Below, piece after piece: positions 1-11,014 of a stretch of DNA of 64,000 bases; the first letter of the stretch is position 1, and every line of letters starts with the position of its first letter. A program made the position numbers and the translations under genes. Origin of the DNA: Hordeum vulgare subsp. vulgare (Eukaryota; Streptophyta; Magnoliopsida; Poales; Poaceae); the NCBI RefSeq assembly GCF_904849725.1, contig NC_058519.1, forward strand, positions 539,346,316 through 539,410,315. Reading direction: 5' to 3'. The notes below the pieces were generated by a model. That model made no database searches and had not been told where the DNA came from. It saw only the letters and a list, made by a program, of their open reading frames with translations.

Positions 1-1788
1 TCTCAGATAAATGTGAACAGTATGCTATGCTCACTGCCTCTTTCGTGCGTAGATTTAAATTCTCAGTTGGCCGTGACTCATCCATACTGTTTGATCTGTA
101 CGATAAATCCTATACCATGGATCTGGAGGATTTCTATAGGATTTGCAAGATACCTGATGGGGGTAGTGTTAATGATCCTTCTAAGTCTTCGGTCACAGAC
201 TTTGTCTCCAGTATAACTGTTGGAGAAACCAGAGATATCACGCAAGCCACCATAGGAAGCATCCATTTCCCTGCCTTGTACTACCTTGCCCTCTTCATAG
301 GTAGGTGCATTAACGACAAGGGTGCACATTGTCACCTATGCGCTTCCGACCTTAGTACTTTAAGAGCGCAGTAACTGGTGACATGAGCTTCAATATGGGA
401 GCTATACTAGCAAGGAGGCTGAATAAAAATGCCAGTGAGGGGGATTTCTTTGGTGGAGTTTATGCTACACGCTTAGCAAATTTTCTTGGAGTACCCATCC
501 GTCCAGAAGACCCTCCTCTCCGTACAGCCTACCTTGATCGTGTTGCTCCAACACGCTACCAGTTCCTTGAGAGAGATCATGGATCCCTCCTATACCACTT
601 GATATTTAACCGACATCGTGTTTTCCATATTACCCTTCCTGCTCCTGCTTTCTTTGACTTTCAGGTAAAACGAAGATACTACATAACCATAGGAGAGGCA
701 GAGGAGTATGAGAGGGAGGCGACGACTGCTCGACTTCGTGAGGCAGCTATTCAGGCAGTGGCTGTAGCACTCCCGTATAACACCCATTATGACTTTGGGT
801 TTCGCCAGGATCATCCATGTGAGTAGAACAAGCTAGGCCAAAAGGCTAAACTTGGGGGAGTACGTGTTCTCACCGACTTTGCATTCATGCTTATGCTTTC
901 AGTTTGTTAGCCGATGTTTACACTTTGTCACTGTATTATCCATGCTAGTTTATTTTCATTTTCTTGTTTCCTTGTTTTGTGTCCTTTTGAGAAAACCCAA
1001 AAAGATTTTTCTTTCTTCTTTTGCTTGTTGGGAGCTTTCCTCTGTAAATAGTTTTCTTTTTCTTTGTGTCAAGGTAGAAGATATTGGTTACAATGTTTAG
1101 TTGTTCTTACATGCTTACCTGTTCAGCTTTCAAAGAGCCATATTACTTTGTCTTCTCCTTTGTGTTTGCCTGCAGATTCAGCTTAGTCCAATGCACTTAT
1201 TATTGTTCACATCGTTCGATCGTGCAAATGAAAGGCAACAATGATGATATATGATGAAGTGACTGAGACTGAAAAGATGGTATGAACTCTATCTATTTTG
1301 TTTTTGTAAATATGACTAGCTTGTCGACCCAGATTTAGCTTTGTTGTGAGAGAACCATGTTTGCAATGACAACTTAGAGATCATAGTTTCTGATGCCATG
1401 CTTATTTAGCTGAGAGCTTATAATGGTTTGTCTTGAATGCCAACATAGATTTTGAGATGACTATGACGTAGTATGATAGGATGGTATTCTCCTTTGAATG
1501 TTTCAAGTGGCTTGACTTGGCGCATGTTCATGCATGTGGTTGAAACAAAATCAACATAACCTCTATGATGTTCGTGTTCATGGTGATTTATATCCTGTTC
1601 ATGCTTGCATTCAATGTTAGTTGAACTCATTGCATCTTGATGACTGTTGTCGCTCTCTAGTTGGTCTCTTCTCAGTCTTTTGCTAGCCTTCACTTGTACT
1701 AAGCGGAATACTGCTTGTGCATCCACTTCCATAAACCCAAAAGTTTTTCCATGAGAGTCCACCATACCTACCTATTTGCGGTATCTAC
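1..1788 (+). mobile_element. Athila-like gypsy element, 3' internal part (truncated)
   Basis: This is the tail of an LTR retrotransposon internal region that enters from the left edge. It holds a broken ORF (27-826) followed by about 960 bases with no convincing coding sequence, including a polypurine-like stretch near 853-861. The downstream noncoding part (about 1400-1788) matches my memory of the 3' internal region of Triticeae Athila-like elements; that is recognition, not a search result. It stops at 1788 where an LTR begins with TGATACG. No polypurine tract directly precedes that LTR, so it is not this element's own 3' LTR in normal position. Confidence 0.5.
27..826 (+). pseudogene. Broken extra ORF of Athila-type retrotransposon (plant transposon protein-like)
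   Basis: Two ORF pieces (27-374 and 383-826) read as one protein interrupted by a single-base frameshift near 365-370. Together they cover about 265 codons. I see no zinc knuckle, protease or RT motif. The predominantly helical, globular-looking content (segment DLEDFYRICKIPDGG, later LGVPIRPEDPPLRTAYLDR) resembles the ORF found downstream of pol or in place of gag in Athila/Calypso-lineage elements, annotated as Arabidopsis retrotransposon ORF-1 or putative plant transposon protein. Its role is unknown; env-like function has been proposed for some relatives. The start is off-window or mutated, since the first ATG at 27 follows sequence that also reads open. The second piece ends with a stop at 824-826. 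Confidence 0.5.
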
Positions 1789-2949
1789 TGATACGTCTCA
1801 AACGTATCTATAATTTTTGATGGGTTCACGCTGTTATCTTGTCTTCTTTGGATGTTTGATGTACGTTTTTATATCTTTTTTGGGACTAACTTATTAATTC
1901 AGTGCCAAGTGCCAGTTCCTATTCTTTCTATATATTTGACTCTTTTCAAATCTGATTTTGGACCGAAGTCCAAACGGAATAAAAACCCCGAAATGATTTT
2001 TTCCCGAACGAAAGAAGATCAGGGGGCCTCTGGGCCAAGCCAGGTGGGCTCCAGGGAGCCCACAAGCTCCCACTCCACCACCAGGGGGAGGCGGCGGTGT
2101 GAGGACTTGTGGCCTCCCTGGCCGCCCCCTGACCTAGATCATTGGCCTATATATTCCCAAATATTCAGCAAAAAATCAGGGGAGCCTCGAAAATACTTTT
2201 CCGCCGCCGCAAGCTTCCGTTTCCGCGAGATCTCATCTGGAGACCCTTCCCGGCACCCTGTCGGAGGGGACTTTGGAGTTGGAGGGCTCCTTCATCATCA
2301 TCATCACCCCTCCAATGACTCGTGAGTAGTTCACTTCAGACCTACGGGTCCGTAGTTAGTAGCTAGATGGCTTCTTCTCTCTCTTGGATCTTCAATACAA
2401 AGTTCTCCATGATCTTCATGGAGATCTATCCGATGTAATCTTCTTTGGCAGTGTGTTTGTCAAGATCCGATGAATTGTGGATTTGTGATCAGATTATCTA
2501 TGATATATATTTGAGTCTTTGCTGATTTCTTATATGCATGATTTGATATCCTTGTAAGTCTCTCTGAGTCTTGGGTTTTGTTTGGCCAACTAGATCTATG
2601 ATTCTTGCAATGGGAGAAGTGCTTGGTTTTGGGTTCTACCATGTGGTGACCTTTCCCAGTGACAGTAGGGGCAGCAAGGCAAACATCAAGTAGTTGCCAT
2701 CAAGGGTAAAAAGATGGGGTTTTTATCATTGGTTTGAGATTATCCCTCTACATCATGTCATATTGCTTAAGGCGTTACTCTGTTCTTATGGACTTAATAC
2801 ACTAGATGCATGCTGGATAGCGGTCGACGTGTGGAGTAATAGTAGTAGATGCAGAAAGTATCGGTCTACTTGTTTTGGACGTGATGCCTATAGATATAAT
2901 CATTGCATAGATATCGTCACGACTTTGCGCGGTTCTATCAATTACTGTC
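1789..2949 (+). repeat. Left arm of inverted LTR pair (Athila-like LTR fragment, + orientation)
   Basis: The arm starts with TGATACGTCTC, the 5' end of an Athila-like Triticeae LTR, and parallels the intact LTR at 53252-54797 from its first base to about position 1160. It contains a TATA-like site at 2146-2157. It is cut before the LTR end and joined to its inverted partner at about 2943-2953. The 5 bases before it (TCTAC) differ from the 5 bases after the right arm (GCAAG), so the pair is not flanked by a target duplication. Confidence 0.85.
2146..2157 (+). promoter_or_regulatory. TATA box in left LTR arm
   Basis: CCTATATATTCC sits about 360 bases into the LTR, the same position as in the intact LTR at 53606-53618. 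It points toward the palindrome centre. Confidence 0.5.
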
Positions 2950-4111
2950 GAGCAACTGATAGAACCGCGCAAAGTCACGACAATATCTATGGCAATGATT
3001 ATATATATAGGCATCACGTCCAAAACAAGTAGACCGATACTTTCTGCATCTACTACTATTACTCCACACGTCGACCACTATCCACAATGCATCTAGTGTA
3101 TTAAGTCCATAAGAACAGAGTAACGCCTTAAGCAAGATGACATGATGTAGAGGGATAATCTCAAACCAATGATAAAACCCCCATCTTTTTACCCTTGATG
3201 GCAACTACTTGATGTGTGCCTTGCTGCCCCTAGTGTCAGTGGGAAAGGTCACCACATGGTAGAACCCAAAACCAAGCACTTCTCCCATTGCAAGAATCAT
3301 AGATCTAGTTTGCCAAACAAAACCCAAGACTCGAAGAGACTTACAAGGATATCAAATCATGCATATAAGAAATCAGCAAAGACTCAAATATATATCATAG
3401 ATAATCTGATCACAAATCCACAATTCATCAGATCTCGACAAACACACCGCCAAAGAAGATTACATCGGATAGATCTCCATGAAGATCATGGAGAACTTTG
3501 TATTGAAGATCCAAGAGAGAGAAGAGGCCATCTAGCTACTAACTACGAACCCGTAGGTCTGAAGTGAACTACTCACGAGTCATTGGAGGGGCGATGATGA
3601 TGATGAAGAAGCCCTCCTACTCCAAAGTCCCCTCCGGCAGGGTGCCGGGAAGGATCTCCAGATGAGATCTCGTGGAAAAGGAAGCTTGTGGCGGCGAAAA
3701 AGTATTTTCGAGGCTCCCTTGGTTTTTTTGCTGAATATTTGGGAATATATAGGCTAAGGATCTAGGTCAGGGGGCGGCCAGGGAGGCCACAAACCCCTCA
3801 CACCGCCGCCTCCCCCTGGTGGCGAAGTGGGAGCTTGTGGGCTCCCTGGAGCCCGCCTGGCTTGGCCCAGAGGCCCCCTGATCTTCTTCCGTTCGGGAAA
3901 AAATCATTTCGGGGTTTTTATTCCATTTGGACTCCGTTCCAAAATCAGATCTGAAAAGAGTCAAAAACACAAAAAAAAGAGGGACTGGCACTTGGCACTG
4001 AATTAATAAGTTAGTCCCAAAAAAGATATAAAAATGTACATAAAACATCCAAAGAAGACAAGATAACAACATGAAACCATCAAAAATTATAGATACGTTT
4101 GAGACGTATCA
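2950..4111 (-). repeat. Right arm of inverted LTR pair (Athila-like LTR fragment, - orientation)
   Basis: Read on the minus strand from 4111, this repeats the left arm with scattered substitutions and short indels, roughly 93-96% identical by eye. The outer ends of both arms are the LTR 5' ends and the inner ends are internal LTR positions. The centre reads as one LTR copy ending at AATT and the other starting at AATT. The right edge abuts copia RT sequence at 4112 directly. Confidence 0.85.
3742..3753 (-). promoter_or_regulatory. TATA box in right LTR arm
   Basis: This is the mirror copy of the left-arm TATA site (CCTATATATTCC on the minus strand). It also points toward the centre, so the two promoters converge. 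Confidence 0.5.
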
Positions 4112-5225
4112 GCAAGCATCTCGGAGTTGGAATAAACGCTTTGATGAGGTGATCAAAGCATTTGGGTTTATACAAGTGGTTGGAGAATCTTGTGTTTACA
4201 AGAAAGTGAGTGAGAGCTCTGTGGCGTTTCTAATATTATATGTGGATGACATATTGCTGATTGGAAACAACGTGGAGTTTTTGGAGAACATAAAGGATTA
4301 CTTGAATAAAAGTTTCTCTATGAAGGACCTAGGAGAAGCTGCTTATATTCTAGGAATAAAGATCTATAGGGATAGATCAAAACGCCTGATAGGACTTTCA
4401 CAAAGCACATACCTTGATAAAGTTTTGAAGAGGTTCAAAATGGAACAGTCCAAGAAGGGGTTCTTGACCAGTTTTACAAGGTACGAGATTGAGTAGAAGA
4501 CTCAGTGCCCAGCAACTGATAAAGATAGAGAGCATATGAGCACCGTCCCCTATGCTTCAGCCATAGGTTCTATCATGTATGCAATGTTGTGCACTAGACC
4601 GGACGTTAGCCTGGCCATAAGTACAGCAGGCAAGTTCCAGAGTAATCCAGGAGTGGATCACTGGACGGCGGTCAAGAATATCCTGAAGTACCTAAAAAGG
4701 ACTAAGGAGATGTTTCTCGTGTATGGAGGTGACGAAGAGCTCGCCGTAAAAGGTTACGTTGATGCAGGCTTTGACACAGATTCGGACGACTCTAAGTCGC
4801 AGACCGGATACGTATTTATTCTTAATGGGGGTGCGGTAAGCTGGTGTAGTTCCAAGCAAAGCGTCGTAGCTGATTCTACATGTGAAGCGAAGTACATGGC
4901 TGCCTCGGAGGCGGCTAAGGAGGGTGTCTGGATGAAGCAGTTCATGACGGATCTTGGAGTGGTGCCGAGCGCACTGAATCCAATAACCCTATTTTGTGAC
5001 AACACGGGTGCCATTGCCTTAGCAAAGTAACCACGGTTTCACAAGAAGACTAAACACATCAAATGATGCTTCAACCTCATCTGCGACTACGTCGAGGAGG
5101 AGGACGTGAATATATGCAAAGTGCACACGGATGTGAATGTGGCAGACCCGCTGACTAAACCTCTTCCACGGGCAAAGCATGATCAACACCAGAACTGTAT
5201 GGGTGTTAGATTTATTACAATGTAA
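4112..5225 (+). pseudogene. Copia RT (C-terminal half) and RNase H, degenerate
   Basis: The sequence begins inside the RT motif normally read YGLKQASRSW and continues through the YVDD catalytic box (LYVDDILLIGN near 4237-4270), the thumb and the RNase H domain. The RNase H part shows the VKGYVDAGFDTD, SKQSVVADSTCEAKYMA and CDNTGAIA motifs. Stops interrupt it at 4494, 5028 and in the HIK-CFNLI segment near 5063, and it ends at 5225. Fusing copia RT with RNase H in this order is normal for BARE/Angela-type pol, so the loss of the upstream half and the stops make it inactive. The ATG at 4071 is a chance start within the palindrome and not a real one. Confidence 0.85.
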
Positions 5226-6351
5226 TTCGCATGGCGATGTGAGGACTAGATTATTGACTCTAGTGCAAGTGGGAGACTGTTGGAATTATGCCCTAGAGGC
5301 AATGATAAATAAGTTATTATTAAAATTCCTGTATCAAGATAATCGTGTATTATCCATGCTATAATTCTATTGAATGAAGACTTAGATACATGTGTGGATA
5401 CATAGACAAAACACTGTCCCTATCAAGCCTCTAGTTGGCTAGCCAGTTGATCAAGGATAGTCAGGGTCTTCTGACTATGTACAAGGTGTTGTTGCTTGAT
5501 AACTGGATCACATCATTAGGTGAATCATGTGATGGACTAGACCCAAACTAATAGACGTAGCATGTTGATCATGTCATTTTGTTGCTACTGTTTTCTGCGT
5601 GTCAAGTATTTATTCCTATGACCATGAGATCATATAACTCACTGACACCGGAGGAATGCTTTGTGTGTATCAAACGTCGCAACGTAACTGGGTGACTATA
5701 AAGATGCTCTACGGGTATTTCCGAAGGTGTCCGTTGAGTTAGTATGGATCAAGACTGGGATTTGTCACTCCGTGTGACGGAGAGGTATCTCGGGGCCCAC
5801 TCGGTAATACAACATCACACACAAGCCTTGAAAGCAATGTGACTTAGTGTAAGTCACGGGATCTTGTATTACGGAACGAGTAAAGAGACTTGCCGGTAAA
5901 CGAGATTGAAATAGGTATCCGGATACTAACGATCGAATCTCGGGCAAGTAACATACCGAAGGACAAAGGGAATGACATACGGGATTATATGAATCCTTGG
6001 CACTGAGGTTCAAACGATAAGATCTTCGTAGAATATGTAGGATCCAATATGGGCATCTAGGTCCCGCTATTGGATATTGACCGAGGAGTCCCTCGGGTCA
6101 TGTCTACATAGTTCTCGAACCCGCAGGGTCTGCACACTTAAGGTTCGGCGTTGTTTTATGCGTATTTGAGTTATATGGTTGGTTACCGAATGTTGTTCGG
6201 AGTCCCGGATGAGATCACGGACGTCAAGAGGGTTTCCGGAATGGTCCGGAGACGAAGATTGATATATAGGATGACCTCATTTGATTACCGGAAAGTTTTC
6301 GGAATTACCGGGAATGTACAGGGAGTGACGAATGGGTTCCGGATGTTGACC

Positions 6352-6368
6352 GGGGGGGGGGGGGGGGG
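6352..6368 (+). repeat. Homopolymer run, 17 G
   Basis: Seventeen consecutive G lie inside the copia LTR. Related LTRs commonly carry a shorter G-run here, so the exact length may be variable or a sequencing artefact. Confidence 0.8.
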
Positions 6369-6631
6369 CAGCCCACCCCGGAGAAGCCCATAGGCCTTAG
6401 GGGTGCCGCACCAGCCCTTAGTGGGCTGGTGGGAAAGCTCAAGAAGGCCCCTGCGCAGGATAAGAAAAAATCAAAGAGAAAAAAGAAAGAAAGAGGGGAA
6501 GTGGGAAGGAAGAGAAGGACTCCACCTTCCAATCCTAGTTGGACTAGGATTGGAGGAGGATTCCTCCTCCCCCCCTTCGGCCGACCCCCTTGGGGCTCCT
6601 TGAGCCTGAAGGCAAGGCCCGTCCCCTCCCT

Positions 6632-6644
6632 CCTATATATATTG
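6632..6644 (+). promoter_or_regulatory. LTR TATA box
   Basis: CCTATATATATTG lies about 1355 bases into the LTR, followed by a GGGCTGATTTGAG leader typical of the BARE-type transcription start region. Confidence 0.6.
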
Positions 6645-7127
6645 AGGTATTAGGGCTGATTTGAGACAACTTTTCCACGGTAGCCCGACCACATACCTCC
6701 ACGGTTTTTCCTCTAGATCGCGTTTCTGCGGAGCTCGGGCGGAGCCCTGCTGAGATTAGATCACCACAAACCTCCGGAGCGCCGTCACGCTGTCGGAGAA
6801 CTCATCTACCTCTCAGTCTCTCTTGCTGGATCAAGAAGGCCGAGATCATCGTCGAGCTGTACGTGTGCTGAACGTGGAGGTGCCGTCCGTTCGGCACTAG
6901 ATCAGAGCGGATCGTGGGACGGATCGCGGGACGGTTCGTGGGACGGTTCGCGAGGCGGATCTAGGGACGTGAGGACGTTCCACTACATCAACCGCGTTTA
7001 TTAACTCTTCTGTTGTGCGATCTACAAGGGTACGTAGATCGGAAATCCCCTCTGTAGATGGACATCACCATGATAGGTCTTCGTGCGCGTAGGAATTTTT
7101 TTGTTTCCCATGCTACGTTCCCCAACA

Positions 7128-9229
7128 TTAACGCCATGTTTGGTTGGTACTAGGGTCTTTTAGCATCCTATGTTGACCAACATTGAGCGTGTTCTTTTCG
7201 AAGAATCCATCTCTACATGTGGTTCACAACAAACAAAATCAATACAACGAAAGAGAAAGCTAGAAGATGGAAAATATGGCCTGGCTAATAACCAACCTTA
7301 GCCAACAAATTATCTAGTGATCGATAATGGTGAATCTTGATGATATCGCATAATATACAACCATATGTGGTAGCCATGATCTTAGACCTTTCAAAGTGGG
7401 TAGGATCTTAGGCTTGTATGATGCATGTGATACTAGTCTACGATAGTATATTCCTCATAATATCATAGGGGTTGTGTTCTGGAAAACAACATTTACTCTT
7501 TTGTATGATCCATATGGAGGTGAACCCATGACATTAGTATAATATGTGATTTCATGATTAGACGCTATGAGAAGGTATCATGATCTGACACCATGAGTAT
7601 CTCTTTCTTCGTATAAAAACATACCATGTCAACTAATTGCCTAGTTGGCATTGTATAATGCTTACATATGATACTGCAGCGGGAGAGGTCTTATATGTGT
7701 AACAATTTTTTGTGCTTCCGTCATAAGGAAAGATGTCTCTCATTTCTTATTGTTGTACCATAATCTAGCATAGATAAAAACAAAGCCACTAACAATAGTG
7801 GAATGCTTGCGTAGTGCCCCTATGCATTGTTGAAAATTTTATAATAAATGTTTTCATCATTTAGGTTTAAATTAAGTATGAACATAATATTTTTTTTCCT
7901 TGAGTCAAGTCAAATATCGAAAGGTCACATCCAATCTAGAGGATATAAGGTGTATTTATTGTGTGTGCATCCATAGCTAAGATACCATGGTTTGTGTAGA
8001 CACACAAAGGTCGTAAATGATATGGTCTACAATCTAAATTATAAATACTTCACCAATAAAACAAACGTATGAAAAAAAACAATGGAAAGGGTTGCGGTCC
8101 CCGCAAAAAGAAGACAATGTATTATGGGATTCGATCTACAATGATTGCATATAAACATGGAAATGGTTTTGAATTAACCAGGTAAAATGGTTCCTTGCTT
8201 TGGGTTTGATTGGTTCAATTTTTCACGGGGCTAAACTATTAACAGTTTGGTTTGGTTTTAGTTTAAGAAGGAACGAGTTGGGTGTGGTTGGGTGCAGGCC
8301 TATTCAGTTTGGTTTCTAGCAGTTCCTAGCTATGTCCGAGAATCGGTTCCTTACATCGGTTCCTAGCGAGCCTATTTAGTTTGGTTCTGCCGCTTCTCCA
8401 GCGAGCGTGCGCAGAAGCGTTGTTTGACTTGCTGCCTCCGAGCTCGCATATGATTAAATCAGCGGGTTATTCGGTGATAAATTTGTATAAATATACAATA
8501 ATGTGTGGCTAATTGATCTAAAAACTACAAGTTAAAACCACAATTCATCCACTAGTTTAGTTTGGTTTGGGTTGAGATATCTTGTGGTTTAGTTTAATTT
8601 AGGTGCCAATAGACATTTTTTTGGATTGGTTTGGTTTGGTTTTCTTAAATTTGTCGCGTGGGCTCGGGTTGGGTATGGTTAAGTTACCCAACCATTGCCA
8701 CATTTATTGCATATGGAATGGCTTTGTGCCACTTAAGTTAATGGAGTTTCACAAAAATTCTAGAAGACATAATCGATGTTGTGGCGGAACACTTGTATAT
8801 ACACTTTGTGAAATGTTTTTAAAGATGTGAAACCATCGTATTTTCAATGGTACTTTTTTTGAGGTGGATGCACTAGATTTTGAGAGATCAAACAATGTAG
8901 CATGGCCTATGGAGGCACCCAAGTGCGTGCGTGTATCAGCTAGCGAGTACTGAATTTTTCGACACTCATTAGGGTTTCGACACGTTCCTTTAAAAAACAT
9001 GACCCCTTCTATACATATTACGTGTCTTGATCTAAATGAGAAGATAACACTCATGCCATTTTCTTGAAAAATATGTTAAAGCCACCCTAAACAATTTTAT
9101 TTTCTCTACCTTTTTCTATCAAAGGGGTCACATGGCCCTCATTTTCATTACCAAAACGGCTTTTGGTAGATGCAAAGAACTTATTACATTTAGATATGAT
9201 GCATGCATCATCAACACAAACATACAACC
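7128..9229 (+). other. Unclassified AT-rich DNA, no supported gene
   Basis: I find no convincing coding sequence, LTR ends or TIRs here. There is a stretch rich in TTTGGTT-like motifs at about 8190-8700, with repeated GTTTGGTTTGG strings, and several short purine/pyrimidine tracts. It could be degraded repeat or low-copy intergenic DNA. Confidence 0.5.
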
Positions 9230-9232
9230 TTA

Positions 9233-10558
9233 CAACATCTACAGCCGCACCTTGCAAATCCGGCCTCTCAAACGCCCGCGGACATTGACCGGGCGTTCCT
9301 TATTTGTTGCCTTTCACATCCGTGTCCCTCATATCCGAACCCTCAAAACAATACAACCCATGCAACGCTACGCAAATAGATCAACACATAGTTCATCGGA
9401 TTGGCCGAACAAAAGCAACATAGTTCATCGGCAAATCCTAACTACGAACTAGCTAAACATCGGGACGGGGACAATCACCACTTCCTCGCCGACCCTTTGC
9501 CCTTCTGGTCGCCGGTGAAGCTGTAAGAGTCGGTGGCTGGTGGGGAATCGGCCTAGTCGTCGGACGAGGAGTCAAGGTCGTCATCGTCGTCGTCGGAGAG
9601 GATGACGAGCCCTTTTAGCCGTCGGACCTCCATGTCCTGCTCCCGCTTGAGCTTGGTGACCCGAGCCGCCTCCTCTGCTGCCTCCGCCGCCTCGCGCTCG
9701 GACTGCTCAATGCAATCTGCAGCGCCTTAACGTTCTTCCACCGGAGCCGTCACACGTCCATCTCCGCGGTCGTTAACGACCGACGGTAGACCCATTTGAG
9801 GAGCCGCGCGTCCTCGTCGGGCTTCGCCTCCATCCCGCGGCGGCGACACATGGATTGCTCCGCCTCCGACCTCTCCCTTTTCCATTGCCGCTCGCGGTTG
9901 GCGGCGCGCGCCTCTCATTCTGGCGTGTATGTCCGTGTCGGCGCGGCGGGCACAAGCACCCATCGCTGGCCACCCCTGCCCACATGAGGGAGCAGCAGTC
10001 GGCGGGTCCAGGGAACAACATAGGGGAGGCGTGGATTGCGCAGGCCGCCTGCCAGAGCTACACGCGGATTGGGAGGGGCCAGCACCGACGTCCGAGCTAC
10101 CCCGGAGGGAAAGCGGCGAGGCTGTCGATCCGGAGTTGTCCCCGGTCTCCACCTTGACCGCTCCAAGGTGATACGGAGGGCAAGCTGATCTGGGTCGTCG
10201 TCGGAGCGGCTGCCGGAGCTCGACATTTCACCGGATTCGATCGGATTAGGTGCGGGTAGAGGAGAGGACAGAGCGAGAGAGGAGAGTGAGTGAGCTAAGG
10301 TTTCGGAGCGATGAGCCAGATGCGGCTTTTCGTGGGACAGTCGCGGGGTCGTGTGTGGGCCGGGCTTGTCAGGCGGGCGTGCCCGGGCTCCCTCATATCC
10401 GGCCCATATTTGGGCCGGATATGAGGGGTGCTGGTCAGCCCAGACGTTTGAGGCCCGTTTAGGGCGTCCGTCTGGGTCACTTTTTAATGCCCGGACACGG
10501 GCCGGAAGGGTTGTCCGAACGTTTGAGACGGATATAAGGGGTCCGGTTGTAGATGCTC
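9233..10558 (-). mobile_element. PIF/Harbinger-like non-autonomous DNA element
   Basis: Imperfect terminal inverted repeats (CAACATCTACAGCCG at the left and, on the other strand, GAGCATCTACAACCGG at the right) continue into a longer subterminal similarity (ATCCG..CTCAAACG). Both ends are flanked by TTA (9230-9232 and 10559-10561), the 3-bp target duplication typical of PIF/Harbinger transposons. The 1326-base element carries no transposase but has a degraded minus-strand coding frame (9553-10226). The ends resemble a very common Triticeae element starting GAGCATCTACA. The superfamily assignment rests on the TSD and TIR only. Confidence 0.65.
9553..10226 (-). pseudogene. Degraded ORF inside Harbinger-like element
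   Basis: On the minus strand an ATG at 10226-10224 opens a serine/aspartate-rich N terminus (MSSSGSRSDDDPDQL). After GC-rich sequence the sense frame shifts. A sensible frame reappears at about 9900-9750 with many R, E and K residues and an ARLLKWVYRRSL segment. It resumes in another frame near 9720 with a charged helix (EREAAEAAEEAARVTKLK) and ends in an acidic tail before a TAG at 9555-9553. At least two frameshifts and one stop interrupt it. The total of about 220 codons is too short for a Harbinger transposase, and I see no DDE motif or clear Myb repeat. It could be a captured gene fragment or the decayed second protein of the element. Confidence 0.5.
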
Positions 10559-10561
10559 TTA

Positions 10562-10771
10562 GATGTCTAAACCATGTCCACAAGGTGCACCAAAAGAAAG
10601 GGAACCAAGGCAGCCTAAAGAAAGTAACAACTCTTAACAAAATGACAGAAGTAGGATCCTTCAAATTAAGAACAATAGCTACACACCAAGCATTGCTTCT
10701 TTTTAATATAGAATGAGAGAGCCTTCGCACAGTCGGCTCGTATCCATGCAGACGTATGAAGAGGGAGGACA
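10562..10771 (+). other. No supported gene
   Basis: Short A-rich stretch between the Harbinger-like element and a LINE-like fragment. It may be the noncoding 3' part of that LINE. Confidence 0.4.
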
Positions 10772-11014
10772 TTACGAGCCACCCCCCTCCCCCCAAAAAA
10801 CCATGTTTTGTACTCCTTTTGCGGGGCAACCTAAGAATCCAACAAACCACGAAGTAAAAAATATAGTATCAATGAGATCATTAGGCAGAGAGCTTTGAAA
10901 GCAAGATTTGTTTCTTGTTTTTAAGATAGTCCAAAGTAAAGCAATATATCCAATAGAAACAACAAACCTAATATTGGTCTTCGTGTGTTGGCAAAGAATT
11001 CTGACAGAGGTCAA
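10772..11014 (-). pseudogene. LINE-like RT C-terminal fragment
   Basis: On the minus strand about 80 codons include the pattern ALLWTILKTRNKSCF followed by a P-x-D-L-I segment. It resembles the region just after the RT zinc-binding domain of plant LINEs, where a W..W..RN..CF signature is common. No RT catalytic motif is present and the frame is lost on both sides. I base this on motif resemblance only; a chance ORF remains possible. Confidence 0.4.

Larger units (their letters stand above)
4112..7127 (+). mobile_element. BARE/WIS/Angela-type copia element, 3' part only
   Basis: This is a truncated copia element that retains the second half of RT, RNase H, a polypurine tract (GTGCAAGTGGGAGAC just before 5278) and a complete 3' LTR. 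The 5' LTR, gag, protease, integrase and first half of RT are missing. The left break coincides exactly with the outer end of the palindrome. No target duplication can be tested because the left end is absent. Confidence 0.85.
5278..7127 (+). repeat. 3' LTR of BARE/Angela-type copia
   Basis: The LTR runs from TGTTGGAATTATGCC to CCCCAACA, 1850 bases. It is preceded by a polypurine tract. It contains a run of 17 G at 6352-6368, a TATA box at 6632-6644 and the typical leader ending near GTTTCCCATGC. I recognise the start and end as the BARE/WIS/Angela LTR. Confidence 0.9.

Noticed and set aside
1418..1765. Minus-strand ORF of 115 codons
   Set aside because: It lies in the noncoding 3' region of the Athila-like element, shows no motif and runs antisense to it.
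2694..3204. Two mirror-image ORFs with almost the same protein on both strands
   Set aside because: They are the same noncoding LTR sequence read twice because of the palindrome.
1789..4111. Foldback DNA transposon with long terminal inverted repeats
   Set aside because: Arms are LTR fragments cut inside the LTR, there is no target duplication, and the two flanks belong to different elements.
10250..10850. Long ORFs on both strands across the Harbinger-like element end
   Set aside because: They cross the element boundary and the TTA duplication into unrelated DNA, so most of their length is chance.
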